Source of the DNA: Streptomyces hygroscopicus
GTDB lineage: Bacteria; Actinomycetota; Actinomycetes; Streptomycetales; Streptomycetaceae
Assembly: GCA_002021875.1 (NCBI GenBank)
Contig: CP018627.1
Coordinates: 5,084,001-5,148,000 of the forward strand
DNA length: 64,000 bases
Reading direction: 5' to 3'
A program made the position numbers and the translations under genes. Of the stretch, positions 44,938 through 54,709 are shown piece by piece. Under the pieces are notes generated by a model that saw nothing but the letters and a program-made list of their open reading frames with translations, was not told where the DNA came from and did no database searches. Within the stretch, counting starts at the first letter, position 1. Each line of letters opens with the position of its first letter.

Positions 44938-45552
44938 TCAGGCCCCGGTGCCGCCCCCGCCCGGAACGCTGGAGGCGGACGTCATGACGTCGTCGACCAG
45001 GCCGTACTCCTTGGCCTCCTGGGCGGAGAACCAGCGGTCGCGGTCGGAGTCACGGACGATCTGCTCAACCGTCTGGCCGGTGTGGAAGGAGGTCAGCTCG
45101 GCCATGCGCTTCTTGGTGTGCAGCAGCCGCTCGGCGTGAATCTTGATGTCCGAGGCGGAACCCGCCAGACCCGCGGAGGGCTGGTGGATCAGGATCTCGG
45201 CATTGGGCAGCGCGAAACGCTTGCCCGGGGTGCCCGCGCTCAGCAGGAACTGCCCCATCGAGGCGGCCAGGCCCATCGCGATGGTGACCACGTCGTTCTG
45301 GATGTACTGCATGGTGTCGTAGATCGCCATGCCGGCCGAGATCGAGCCGCCCGGAGAGTTGATGTAAAGGTAAATGTCCTTGTCCGGATCGGCGGCGAGC
45401 AGGAGCAGCTGAGCCGTGATCTTGTTGGCGATGTCGTCGTCGACCTGCTGGCCGAGGAAGATGATCCGCTCGCCGAGCAGCCGGTTGTAGACCTGGTCGC
45501 CGAGGCCACCGACGGTCGGCTCGCCGGCGGCGGAAGGCATCGTATTCGTCAC
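44938..45552 (-). CDS. clpP1: ATP-dependent Clp protease proteolytic subunit ClpP1
   Basis: A serine peptidase subunit of 204 aa with active serine in [18 protein letters not shown] and histidine in [11 protein letters not shown], also [20 protein letters not shown], and aspartate in [19 protein letters not shown]. The start GTG 45552 ([12 protein letters not shown]) is chosen because AGGTGG lies upstream and it matches known Streptomyces ClpP1; ATG 45540 is an alternative. Its promoter region has a ClgR-type motif at 45722-45735. It leads the clpP1-clpP2 operon, which in Streptomyces is needed for normal growth and differentiation. Confidence 0.96.
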   Translation of the reverse strand: MTNTMPSAAGEPTVGGLGDQVYNRLLGERIIFLGQQVDDDIANKITAQLLLLAADPDKDIYLYINSPGGSISAGMAIYDTMQYIQNDVVTIAMGLAASMGQFLLSAGTPGKRFALPNAEILIHQPSAGLAGSASDIKIHAERLLHTKKRMAELTSFHTGQTVEQIVRDSDRDRWFSAQEAKEYGLVDDVMTSASSVPGGGGTGA

Positions 45553-45721
45553 GTATCCACCTGCTCGTCTCTGACGGCTGACTGGCCGTCTCAGCGTCTT
45601 CTTCTGGGGTGCGGGGGGTGTGGCCGCCGGTGCGGCCCCGGCGGGCTTGCGAGACTCCCCTGCCCTCGTATCTACGGACCCTAACGCGCTGGTCGGCGGG
45701 CGCCATCCCGCATCAGGAACT

Positions 45722-45735
45722 GTTCGCTCTGAGCG
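45722..45735. promoter_or_regulatory. putative ClgR operator upstream of clpP1
   Basis: The sequence GTTCGC-tctga-GCG matches exactly the motif GTTCGC-5N-GCG reported for ClgR, an activator of clpP1, clpC1 and lon in S. lividans. It lies 170 nt upstream of the clpP1 start and within the promoter-sized gap (45553-45832). Confidence 0.65.
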
Positions 45736-45767
45736 CATGTTCCGGAACCGGACCGGTATCGCGGAAC

Positions 45768-45809
45768 ACGAACGGGCCCGGACGCGTGCAGACGTTCGGG
45801 CCCGTTCGT
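45768..45809 (-). terminator. terminator of tig
   Basis: A perfect 13-bp inverted repeat ACGAACGGGCCCG/CGGGCCCGTTCGT with a 16-nt loop lies 24 nt past the tig stop and upstream of the ClgR site. Confidence 0.75.
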
Positions 45810-45832
45810 ACGGGCTGTGGAGCGGACCGGGA

Positions 45833-47275
45833 TCAGCTCTCGGCCTTGTCCTGCTTCTCCTGGGACTCCGCGGGCTCCTCGGCGGTCTCGGTCGCGGCCT
45901 CGGCCTCGGCGGGCGCCTCGACGGCCTCCGAGGTGGCCTCGACCGTCTCGCCGGTCTCGTCCTCCTCGTCGTCCAGGTCGACGGTCTCGCCCTTATCGTC
46001 GACGACCTTGGCGGCCTCGACCACGACGGCCAGCGCCTTGCCGCGGGCGACCTCGCCGACGAGCATCGGCACCTGGCCGCCCTCGACGACGGCCTGGGCG
46101 AACTGGTCCGGGCTCATGCCGGAGGACTGCGCACGGCGCATGAGGTGCTCGGTGAGCTCCTCCTGGCCGACGGACAGCTGCTCCTTGTTGACCAGCTCGT
46201 CGAGGACGAACTGGGTCCGGATGCCCTTCTCGGCCTGCTCCTTGAGCTCGGCGTCGAACTCCTCGGCGGTCTTGTCCTGCATCTGCAGGTACGACTCGAG
46301 GTTCAGGCCCATCTGGCCGAGCTGGTGGTGCTCGAGGTTGTGCTTACGGGTGTTGATCTCTTCCTCGAGGAGCTTCTCGGGGATCGGCACCTCGACCAGC
46401 TCCAGCAGGGCGTCCAGCACCTTCTCCTGGGCCTGGGTGGCCTGCTCGAACTTCTTCGACCGCTCCAGGCGCTTACGGCTGTCCGCGCGCAGCTCCTCGA
46501 GGGTGTCGAACTCGCTGGCCAGCTGGGCGAAGTCGTCGTCGAGCTCCGGCAGCTCACGGGCCTTGACCTCGGACACCTTGACCGAGACCTCGGCCTCCTT
46601 GCCCTGGGCGGAGCCGCCCTTGAGCTCGGAGGTGAAGGTGGCCTCGCCACCCGCCTCCAGGCCGGTCACGGCCTCGTCGATGCCGTCCAGCAGCTCGCCC
46701 GAGCCAATGGTGTAGGTGACGCCGCTGGCGACACCGTCCTCCAGGACCTCGCCCTCGACCTTGGCCTCGAGGTCGATCACGACGATGTCGCCCTCGGCGG
46801 CGGCGCGCTCCACCGGGCTGGTGGTGGCGAACCGCTCGCGCAGCTGCTCGACGGACTTGTCGAGGTCCTCGTCCGAGACCTCGACGGCGTCGACGGTGAC
46901 CTCGATACCGGAGTAGTCCGGGATCTCGATCGTCGGGCGGATGTCGACCTCGGCGGTGAAGGTCAGGAGCTCGTTGTCCTTGAGCTCGGTGATGTCCACC
47001 TCGGGCTGGCCGAGCGGGTTCAGCTCACCCTCGTTGACCGCGTCGGTGTAGAACTTCGGGAGCGCCTCGTTGACGGCCTCTTCCAGGACGGCGCCACGAC
47101 CGAACCGCTGGTCGATGATGCGGGCCGGGATCTTGCCCTTACGGAACCCAGGCACCGTGACCTGCTGGTTGATCTTCTTGTACGCCGCGTCGAGGCTGGG
47201 CTTGAGCTCCTCGAAGGGCACCTCGACAGTGAGCCGAACCCGGGTCGGGTTCAGGTTCTCCACGGCGCTCTTCAC
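45833..47275 (-). CDS. tig: trigger factor (ribosome-bound chaperone and peptidyl-prolyl isomerase)
   Basis: Trigger factor binds near the ribosome exit tunnel and helps new proteins fold. The 480-aa protein has the ribosome-binding signature [11 protein letters not shown] (with [16 protein letters not shown] at the start), an FKBP-type isomerase domain (about 150-245, [15 protein letters not shown]), and the long C-terminal helical arms ([20 protein letters not shown]). The acidic C-terminus ([17 protein letters not shown]) is a low-complexity tail typical of actinobacteria. GTG 47275 has AAGGAGA upstream. It precedes clpP1 in the common bacterial order tig-clpP-clpX. Confidence 0.97.
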   Translation of the reverse strand: MKSAVENLNPTRVRLTVEVPFEELKPSLDAAYKKINQQVTVPGFRKGKIPARIIDQRFGRGAVLEEAVNEALPKFYTDAVNEGELNPLGQPEVDITELKDNELLTFTAEVDIRPTIEIPDYSGIEVTVDAVEVSDEDLDKSVEQLRERFATTSPVERAAAEGDIVVIDLEAKVEGEVLEDGVASGVTYTIGSGELLDGIDEAVTGLEAGGEATFTSELKGGSAQGKEAEVSVKVSEVKARELPELDDDFAQLASEFDTLEELRADSRKRLERSKKFEQATQAQEKVLDALLELVEVPIPEKLLEEEINTRKHNLEHHQLGQMGLNLESYLQMQDKTAEEFDAELKEQAEKGIRTQFVLDELVNKEQLSVGQEELTEHLMRRAQSSGMSPDQFAQAVVEGGQVPMLVGEVARGKALAVVVEAAKVVDDKGETVDLDDEEDETGETVEATSEAVEAPAEAEAATETAEEPAESQEKQDKAES

Positions 47276-47435
47276 GGTTGGGTCTCCTTGGGGGGCTGAC
47301 GTGTGGTGTTCAGCTGCGGTGCGCTGTCGCGTCGCAGCGGATTCGCGTCCGGTTAAAAAAGACACAGACACGCAGCTTGCATAGTAACCGCAAGCATGAC
47401 GGGCCCCACAACGCGATCTTGACGCCTGTGGATGG

Positions 47436-47509
47436 TCGGGGTGGCCGGATTCGAACCGACGACCTTCCGCTCCCAAAGCGGACGCGCTACCAAGCTGCGC
47501 CACACCCCG
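47436..47509 (-). tRNA. tRNA-Pro (anticodon TGG)
   Basis: A 74-nt cloverleaf on the minus strand: acceptor CGGGGTG pairs with CACCCCG, discriminator A. The anticodon stem TCCGC/GCGGA encloses TTTGGGA, giving anticodon TGG for CCA. The T loop TTCGAAT is standard. It lies about 160 nt upstream of the tig start. Confidence 0.97.
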
Positions 47510-47688
47510 TCGGTGCGACACGTAGGGTACATGCCCGCGGACCCCCTGGCTGCCGGTTATTCGACTGGTGGGCAAGGGTGTGCGGGGAACGGCGGGGAAC
47601 CGCTACGATGCATCTCGTGCCGCGATCCGGGTGATCATGCCTGGGCGGAGGTGTCCGGGTGACCGGTGCATCCGTGTACGCGGCGTGT

Positions 47689-47759
47689 GCGGGCGTAGCT
47701 CAATGGTAGAGCCCCAGTCTTCCAAACTGGCTACGCGGGTTCGATTCCCGTCGCCCGCT
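47689..47759 (+). tRNA. tRNA-Gly (anticodon TCC)
   Basis: A 71-nt cloverleaf on the plus strand: acceptor GCGGGCG pairs with CGCCCGC, discriminator T. The anticodon stem CCAGT/ACTGG encloses CTTCCAA, giving anticodon TCC for GGA. The T loop GTTCGATTC is standard. It is followed by a terminator-like hairpin at 47770-47804. Confidence 0.97.
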
Positions 47760-47769
47760 CCACTGCTTT

Positions 47770-47804
47770 CGGCCCGGCCCGGGGAACTCCCCGGAGCCGG
47801 GCCG
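47770..47804 (+). terminator. terminator of tRNA-Gly
   Basis: A GC-rich inverted repeat (CGGCCCGGC...GCCGGGCCG with an inner CCGGGG/CCCCGG stem), followed by TTTG, lies 11 nt past the tRNA. Confidence 0.8.
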
Positions 47805-47885
47805 TTTGCGTATGCGCACACGCCCGGGCATCCGCGCCCCCGTGACGCGGGGCGCGGATGCCTCAGGGGTCGAGCCGGGTCGGCG

Positions 47886-48080
47886 TCAGGGGTTGATGTC
47901 GGCAATCGCCTCGGCGGCCGAGTCGAGGAACTTCTGGATGTCCGGCGCGACGTTGGACGAGGCGAGCAGGAACCCGAAGAGGATCGCGACGAGGGCAGGG
48001 CCCCACTTGACCCGGCCATTCCGGATCATTATCACCAGGATGATGCCCACCAGCAGCACCAATGACAGGGAAATGGCCAC
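47886..48080 (-). CDS. small membrane protein, 64 aa
   Basis: Hypothetical 64-aa protein with an N-terminal membrane helix (ISLSLVLLVGIILVIMI), a short basic loop (RNGRVKWG), a second hydrophobic stretch (PALVAILFGFLLASS) and an amphipathic C-terminus (VAPDIQKFLDSAAEAIADI). Proteins with this layout are common in Streptomyces, sometimes near mobile elements. Start GTG 48080 is accepted because a GAGGGTGG-like ribosome site lies upstream. It is alone on the minus strand after tRNA-Gly. Confidence 0.7.
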   Translation of the reverse strand: MAISLSLVLLVGIILVIMIRNGRVKWGPALVAILFGFLLASSNVAPDIQKFLDSAAEAIADINP

Positions 48081-48420
48081 AACATCCCACCCTCAGTCGC
48101 ACACGTCTCACAGGCCCCGGAAGCACGCGACCCCGCACACCCCCGCAGTCACCATCGTGCCATCAACTCCCCCCGCTCAGCAGCGGGATGGAGCGATATA
48201 CGGTCACCTGTGCACACGCCACCCACCCCTTCGGTACCCATCCGGTAACCGCTCATTCAAAGGGGCGCGGGTGATGCTGCCCACAACTCGGCGGGGCGCC
48301 CGGCTGGTTAATTCCGACCGCCCCGGATGATCTCGGGCGGGAATTCGGAATTCGTCCGGCGATCACTCGACAGGGTGACAAAACATCAATGAATCAGACA
48401 TTCCGCCAGAGCCTCCTGCA

Positions 48421-48446
48421 GGGCATATGCCCCAATTAAGTAGGAT
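48421..48446 (+). promoter_or_regulatory. palindrome plus candidate -10 hexamer
   Basis: GGGCATATGCCC (48421-48432) is a perfect 12-bp palindrome. Eight nt downstream, TAGGAT (48441-48446) matches the Streptomyces housekeeping -10 consensus. No good -35 is seen where it should be; the palindrome overlaps that position, as expected for an activator- or repressor-controlled promoter. A transcript from here would have a leader of about 240 nt before the acyltransferase gene. Confidence 0.4.
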
Positions 48447-48489
48447 GAAAATGGTCAGAACGGACCGCCTGGGCCGGGATATCGAATGA

Positions 48490-48549
48490 TCGCATCGCTT
48501 TGTCGACTCCCCGCCGACTTCCCCGAGTCGGCTATCGGCCACGATGCGA
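48490..48549. other. nested stem-loop element
   Basis: An outer 8-bp perfect stem (TCGCATCG at 48490-48497 with CGATGCGA at 48542-48549) encloses an inner perfect 7-bp hairpin (GCCGACT at 48513-48519 with AGTCGGC at 48526-48532). The element falls inside the leader that would be made from the promoter at 48441. It could be a structured RNA or a DNA operator. Confidence 0.4.
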
Positions 48550-48695
48550 AGGCCATGAACGGAAAGCAAACAGAACGAGGTTTTACGTAATACAGGTTTG
48601 AGCGCTATCGTGCCTTAGATGTTTCACGCTGCCATGACTCCCCCACGCGCAGTGAGGTCCCGGGTGGTCTCCCCCAGTTCCTGGTGGGAGGGCCT

Positions 48696-49880
48696 GTGAC
48701 CAACTCCCTGCGCCCACACGGTTATCAGCGGACCCCCCTCCCCCAGGAGGCGGCGCCCACTCCCCCTACGCCGCGGGCCGAAGAGCCAGGGCAGCAGGCG
48801 TCCACCCCGCCCGCCCCCAGCGCCCCCGCCGGACAGAAGCCCAAGCAGCGGGACGCGTTCTTCGACAACGCGAAGTACCTCGCGATCGTGCTGGTCGCGA
48901 TGGCCCACTCCTGGGAGCCGCTGACCGACTCCAGCCGCACCGCGGAAGCGCTGTACATGGTCGTGTACACCTTCCACATGCCGGCCTTCATCCTGATCTC
49001 CGGCTACTTCTCGCGCAGCTTCGACATGCGACCGGACCGGCTCAAGCGGCTGGTCACCGGCGTAGCGGTGCCCTACCTGATCTTCGAGGTCGCGTACACG
49101 CTGTTCAAGCGCTGGGCGGACGACGACCCGACGTACGACTTCAGCCTGCTCGACCCCTGGTACCTCACCTGGTTCCTGGTCGCGCTGTTCGTATGGCGGC
49201 TGACCACTCCGCTCTGGAAGCTGGTGCGCTGGCCGATCCCGCTCTCGCTCGCGGTCGCCACCCTCGCGGCGGTCTCGCCCGACATCGGCGACGACCTGGA
49301 CATGCAGCGGCTGCTGCAGTTCCTGCCGTTCTTCGTCCTCGGCCTGTGCATGAAGCCCGAGCACTTCCAGCTGATCCGCCGCCGCTCCGTGCGGATCGCG
49401 TCCGTGCCGATCTTCGCGTGCGCCCTCGTCTTCGCCTACTGGGCGGCGCCGCGGATGAGCTCGGCGTGGTTCTACCACCGCGACAGCGTCCAGGAGCTGG
49501 GCGCGCCGCCGTGGACCGGCCCGGTGATGACGCTCGCCCTCTTCGGCTGCTCGGTCGTACTGGTGAGCTGCTTCTTCGCCTGGGTGCCGCGGCGGCACAT
49601 GTGGTTCACGGTGCTGGGCGCCGGGACGCTGTACGGCTACCTGCTGCACGGCTTCCTCGCCAAGGGCTCCCGCTTCTGGGGCTGGTTCGACAACCACGAG
49701 TGGCTGCACAAGCCGCTGGGGGAGATCGCGGTCACGGTCATCGCCGCCTCCGTGGTCACCGTGCTGTGCACACCTCCCGTCCAGCGCGCCTTCCGCTTCG
49801 CCATGGAACCGAAGATGGCCTGGGCCTTCCGTAAGGACCCCGCCGAACAGGCCCGCAGCCGTACGACGACGTCGGCCTAG
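48696..49880 (+). CDS. acyltransferase family membrane protein (OafA-like)
   Basis: A 394-aa integral membrane acyltransferase-3 family protein. The signature is visible: DAFFDNAKYLAIVLVAMAHS, the membrane helices ALYMVVYTFHMPAFILISGY, VAVPYLIFEVAYTLF, YLTWFLVALFVWRLTTPLW, and later YGYLLHGFLAKG. These enzymes move acyl groups, often acetyl, to sugars of polysaccharides or antibiotics. The substrate is unknown. The N-terminal ~55 residues are Pro/Ala-rich. The GTG at 48696 has GGGAGGG upstream. It stands alone after the AT-richer region and converges on the ABC exporter genes. Confidence 0.87.
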   Translation: MTNSLRPHGYQRTPLPQEAAPTPPTPRAEEPGQQASTPPAPSAPAGQKPKQRDAFFDNAKYLAIVLVAMAHSWEPLTDSSRTAEALYMVVYTFHMPAFILISGYFSRSFDMRPDRLKRLVTGVAVPYLIFEVAYTLFKRWADDDPTYDFSLLDPWYLTWFLVALFVWRLTTPLWKLVRWPIPLSLAVATLAAVSPDIGDDLDMQRLLQFLPFFVLGLCMKPEHFQLIRRRSVRIASVPIFACALVFAYWAAPRMSSAWFYHRDSVQELGAPPWTGPVMTLALFGCSVVLVSCFFAWVPRRHMWFTVLGAGTLYGYLLHGFLAKGSRFWGWFDNHEWLHKPLGEIAVTVIAASVVTVLCTPPVQRAFRFAMEPKMAWAFRKDPAEQARSRTTTSA

Positions 49881-49900
49881 CGCGCCGGCGGTCACGACGC

Positions 49901-49937
49901 GAAGGGCTGGACCGCGGACCCCACGGGCCAGCCCTTC
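49901..49937. terminator. bidirectional terminator between acyltransferase and ABC permease
   Basis: A 10-bp perfect inverted repeat GAAGGGCTGG/CCAGCCCTTC with a 17-nt loop lies between the two convergent genes and reaches the permease stop codon. Confidence 0.7.
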
Positions 49938-52460
49938 ACGGCTTCGGCGTGGTGCGGCGCAGCGCCGCACGGGCCGGGAGCGCCGTCGCCGCGAGGCCCA
50001 GCGCCACGGCGGCGCCCGCGAAGCCCGCGTAGGTGAGCGGCGGCACGTACGGGTCCTCGCCGGTCAGGCCGCGCATCATCGGCACCAGCGTGGCCATCGC
50101 GATCGCCGTTCCCAGGGCGATGCCCGCCGTGGCCACCAGCAGCGCCTCCCAGCGCACCATCCCGAGCACCTGCCGCCGGGTGGTGCCGATCAGCCGCAGG
50201 GTGCCCAGTTCCCGGCGGCGGTCCAGCACCGTCATGACCAGGGTGTTGACGGCGGCGACGGCGGCGAAGCCGCCGAGGACGGCCGCCATGACGGTGTTGG
50301 CCCAGGCGTTCAGCTTCCGGTCCTCGTCCTGGGCCGCCGCGTAGCCGTCCCGGTCGGTGACCTGCTCGCCGAGCCGGCCCAACGCCGCCGCGACGGCCTT
50401 ACGGTCCGCCCCCTCCGCGTCCCGCACCAGCACATCGCTGTCGAACGACGACGTCACATGGCCGGCCAGCGCCGTACGGGGCAGGGTGAGCTCGGCGATC
50501 CCCAGCCCGCGCCCGTAGATCGCGACCACGGTGGGCGAGATCCTCGTACCGTCCGGGAGGTGGAGGGCGAGCCGGTGCCCGACCCGGGCGTGGGCCGCCT
50601 TCGCCAGGAGCGCGTCGACCGCCACCCGGCCCGGCCCCAGGGCGTCCAGGCGGCCCTTACGGACGTCCAGGTCCTGTACGGCCGCCAGGTCGCGGCCGCT
50701 CCCCGAGACGCCCTGTGTCGACGCGGTCCGCAGCCAGCGGCCGTCGCCCGAGCCCGCCGGGACCAGCACCCCCGTGCGCAGCAGCCCCACCGACGCGGCC
50801 ACGCCCCGTACGGAACCGGCGCGGGCCGCGGTACCGGAGGGGAGCCCGTCCGGGGCGGAGATCACCTGGTCGGCGACGATGCCCGCCCGCCGCTGGCGGT
50901 CGCCCGCGCGGTCTTCGCTGGTGTGCATGAACACGAGCGTCGAGGCGAAGGCCATGGCCAGCACGATGGGGGTGATCGCCGAGGCCAGGCGGCGGGCGTT
51001 GGCCCGGCTGTTGGCCGAGGCCAGATGGGCCGACGCCGGTCCCGCGCGCAGCGGCAGACCGATCAGCCAGGCGCACAGCCGGGCGATGACCGGGCCGAGC
51101 AGGGCCACGGCGAGCATGAACAGCATCACGACCCCGAGCGCGGCGTTGGCCGCGTCGTCGCCGGAGGCGGAGGCGGCGACCCCGGTCATGACGATGCCGC
51201 CGACGAGGGCCGCGACGCCGAGGACCGTACGGATCACACCGGGCCGCAGCCGTTCGACGGCCGCCTCGCCGAGCGCCCGCCCCGGCGGGATCCGCGCCGG
51301 GCGGCGGGCGGCCATCAAGCCGGCCAGGAGCGAGGTGAGAAGCCCCGCGCCGACGGCGGTGACGAGCGGGATCCAGGAGACGGAGAGCCCCACGGGCCCG
51401 GGGATGGCGCCCTTCTCCTTGAGCTGTCCGAACCACCAGTGGGCGAGCGCGTACCCGGGCAGCAGGCCGACCGCGCCCGCGAGCGGTGCCACCAGCACCG
51501 CCTCGGCCGCGACGGAGCGGCGGATCTGGCGCGGGGTGGCGCCGATCGCCCGCAGCAGGGCCATCTCGCGGCCGCGCTGCCCGACGGAGAGGGCGACGGT
51601 GCCCGCCGTGGTGAAGACGGCGACGGCGGTCGCGATCCCGCCGAAGGAGCCGCCGAGCCCCATGAGCGTCTCCCTGGCGTTCGCGAGCGCGGGCTCCTCG
51701 ATCGCGCCGCGGTCGCCGCCGGTGTGCACGCGCGGGGAGTGCGCCGCGCCCTTCACGGTCCGCTCCAGATGGGCGGCCAGCCGGTCCGGCGTGGTGCCGG
51801 GGCGGGGGCGGACGAGGACGGCGTCCACAGTGGTGGGATGACCGCTCAGCGCCTGGGCCCGGCGGTCGGTGAACCACGCCGTAAGGCCGTCGCCGTCGGC
51901 GCCGCCCGCCTTACGGGTCACACCGGAGACCTGGAACGTGTGGCGGCCGTCCGGCGCCGTCACCGTGATCCGGCCGCCGACGCCGGTACCCGCCGCACGG
52001 GCGGCCCCGGGGCTGAGGACCGCCTCGCCGTCACGGGGCGCCGCGCCCGAGGCGAGCGCCACCCCCGTGAAGGGCGCGGCGCCCCAGCCATGGCCGGTGA
52101 GCGCCCCGTGGGCGGTGCGGAGAGGGAAGGTCATATCCGGGGCCGCTGCCGCGGCCCCCTGGGTGCGGGCGGCGGTGGCCACCAGGGAGGCGTCGAGCCG
52201 GGCGCGGTCGGGTACCTGCTCGGATTCGTCCGAGCGGCCGTCGCCATGGCCGATGACGTAGTGCACCCGCTGGTCGGCGGCGACCACCACCGGGGCGCTC
52301 GCATAGCGCTGCGGCGGTACGGAGGCCCGGATCCCGGTCTCCAGCAGGATGCCGCACGCGGACACGATCGCCGCGGCCACGGCCAGGGCGATGAAGGTGC
52401 CCGCGAAGGCGGACGGCTTGAAGCGCACGGCGGCGCGGGCCAGCCCGTTGGTGAGCGGCT

Positions 52461-52464
<4 letters not shown>
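49936..52464 (-). CDS. ABC transporter permease (FtsX/MacB-like)
   Basis: An 842-aa membrane permease with two FtsX-type domains. The N-terminal helix (SAFAGTFIALAVAAAIVSAC) is followed by a large outer loop; helices 2-4 (about 275-400) include the FtsX core, and the second half repeats the layout (AVNTLVMTVLDRRRELGTLR, EALLVATAGIALGTAIAMAT). Such exporters pump peptides, lipids or antibiotics. The gene overlaps the ATPase stop by 4 nt (ATGA), so the two are coupled. No other partner gene is nearby. Confidence 0.9.
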
Positions 52465-53279
<815 letters not shown>

Positions 53280-53438
53280 GGTGGTGACCCTTCCGAGGAG
53301 TTCGCCCGATTCCCCTCGAACGTACGGATCGCGGCCCCTTGGCAGCCATGACGGCGACCGGCGTATCCGGGGTGGGGTTAACCCCCGCCGGGACCTCGCG
53401 GGCAGGCGCCATCGGGCGGTCGGGCGGGAAAGGTGCGG

Positions 53439-54581
53439 CTACTGGCGGCAGATCAGCAGCAGGGCCCGGTCGTCGTTGACGTCCTTCGCGACCGTCTCGA
53501 TCAGATGCCAGGCCGCGCCGTGGAAGCCGGAGCCGACGTAGCGGTCCGCCTCGCCCGTAAGGCGGTCGATGCCTTCGCTGATGTCCCGGTCGGCGGTCTC
53601 GACGAGGCCGTCGGTGAAGAGCATCAGGACGTCGCCGGGGCGGAGGGTGCCCTTGGTGGGGTCGAACTGGGCGCCGTCGTAGACGCCCAGCAGCGGACCG
53701 TCGGCGGACTTCTCCTCCCACTTGCCGGTGCCCGCGCTCAGCTGGAGCGCGGGCAGATGTCCGGCGGAGAAGAGCTCGAAGTCGCCGCTGTCGAGGTCGA
53801 GGACGAGATGGATGGAGGTCGCGAAGCCCTCGTCCCAGTCCTGGCGCAGGAGATAGCCGTTGGCGGCCGGGAGGAAGCCGTGCGGGGGCAGGGAGCCGAG
53901 GAGGCCGCCGAAGGCGCCGGAGAGCAGCAGGGCGCGCGAGGCGGCGTCCATGCCCTTGCCGGAGACGTCGGTGAGGACGACCTCGAGGGTGCGGCCGCCG
54001 CCGGTGCGGGCGGCCACGACGAAGTCACCGGAGAAGGACTGTCCACCGGCCGGGCGCAGCGCCATCTCGCGGTGCCAGCCACGCGGCAGACCGGGCAGCT
54101 TGCTCTGGACTCGGATGCGCTCGCGCAGGTCGAAGAGCATGGTGCCGCCGCGCCGCCAGGGCACCCCGACGCGGCTGCGGAACTGGGCGATCAGCAGGCC
54201 GAAGAAGCCCACGGCGGCGACGACCAGGATGGTGCCGGGGGTGACCCGGGAGGAGGCGTCCTCCTCGGTGTACGGGCCGAGCACGGCGGACTCCACGATC
54301 AGGGCCGTGGCGGCCGCCGCGTAGAGGGCGAGCAGGCTGGCGGGGCGCAGCAGCAGCCCGCCCGCGACGATGGGCAGGACGAGGGCGGACGGGGAGCACC
54401 AGTCGGGCTGGGCGATGGTGCCTCCGGCGATGGCGGGGATGCCGAGGAGCAGCGCCGTCAGGGCGAGCCGGTCGGAGCCCTCGCCGCGGAAGTAGTCCAC
54501 TCCGGCTTTGCGCACGCCTGTGCGAGCCCGGTGCAGAGCTCTGCGCATCCGGGCCCACGGAGTGTCCACGCCGCCAGTCAT
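53439..54581 (-). CDS. SpoIIE-family PP2C-type protein phosphatase with membrane domain
   Basis: A 380-aa protein. The N-terminal ~150 residues hold three to four membrane helices (ALTALLLGIPAIAGGTI, ALVLPIVAGGLLLRPASLLA, TPGTILVVAAVGFFGLLIA). The C-terminal domain (about 165-380) is a SpoIIE-type phosphatase: GGQSFSGDFVVAART, VVLTDVSGKGMDAASRA, FELFSAGHLPALQL, GDVLMLFTDGLVETADRDIS, DDRALLLICR. Family members dephosphorylate anti-anti-sigma factors. No anti-sigma gene lies nearby, so the target is unknown. The start at 54581 is divergent from the acetyltransferase gene; the two share a 128-nt promoter region. Confidence 0.92.
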   Translation of the reverse strand: MTGGVDTPWARMRRALHRARTGVRKAGVDYFRGEGSDRLALTALLLGIPAIAGGTIAQPDWCSPSALVLPIVAGGLLLRPASLLALYAAAATALIVESAVLGPYTEEDASSRVTPGTILVVAAVGFFGLLIAQFRSRVGVPWRRGGTMLFDLRERIRVQSKLPGLPRGWHREMALRPAGGQSFSGDFVVAARTGGGRTLEVVLTDVSGKGMDAASRALLLSGAFGGLLGSLPPHGFLPAANGYLLRQDWDEGFATSIHLVLDLDSGDFELFSAGHLPALQLSAGTGKWEEKSADGPLLGVYDGAQFDPTKGTLRPGDVLMLFTDGLVETADRDISEGIDRLTGEADRYVGSGFHGAAWHLIETVAKDVNDDRALLLICRQ

Positions 54582-54709
54582 TGCATCGGGACCCTACCCA
54601 CCCGTTCGGACGCGCGTCGATTCGTGGCGCGTTGAACCACCCTGCCAGGGGGGCAATAGTAAGCGAAATTCGTTCGCGTGTACGGGAAACGGCTGCTAGG
54701 GATGGGAAT

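Larger units (their letters stand above)
48081..48695. other. 615-nt AT-richer intergenic region
   Basis: No convincing gene is present. From about 48350 to 48640 the sequence is clearly lower in GC than the rest of the window. It contains a 12-bp palindrome (48421-48432), a TAGGAT hexamer (48441-48446) and nested stems (48490-48549), and ends at the acyltransferase start with a GGGAGGG ribosome site. A weak minus-strand frame at 48363-48569 lacks protein-like features. Confidence 0.7.

Noticed and set aside
48363..48569. Possible small minus-strand gene in the AT-rich intergenic region
   Set aside because: No ribosome site, no domain and unlikely composition; the region looks regulatory.
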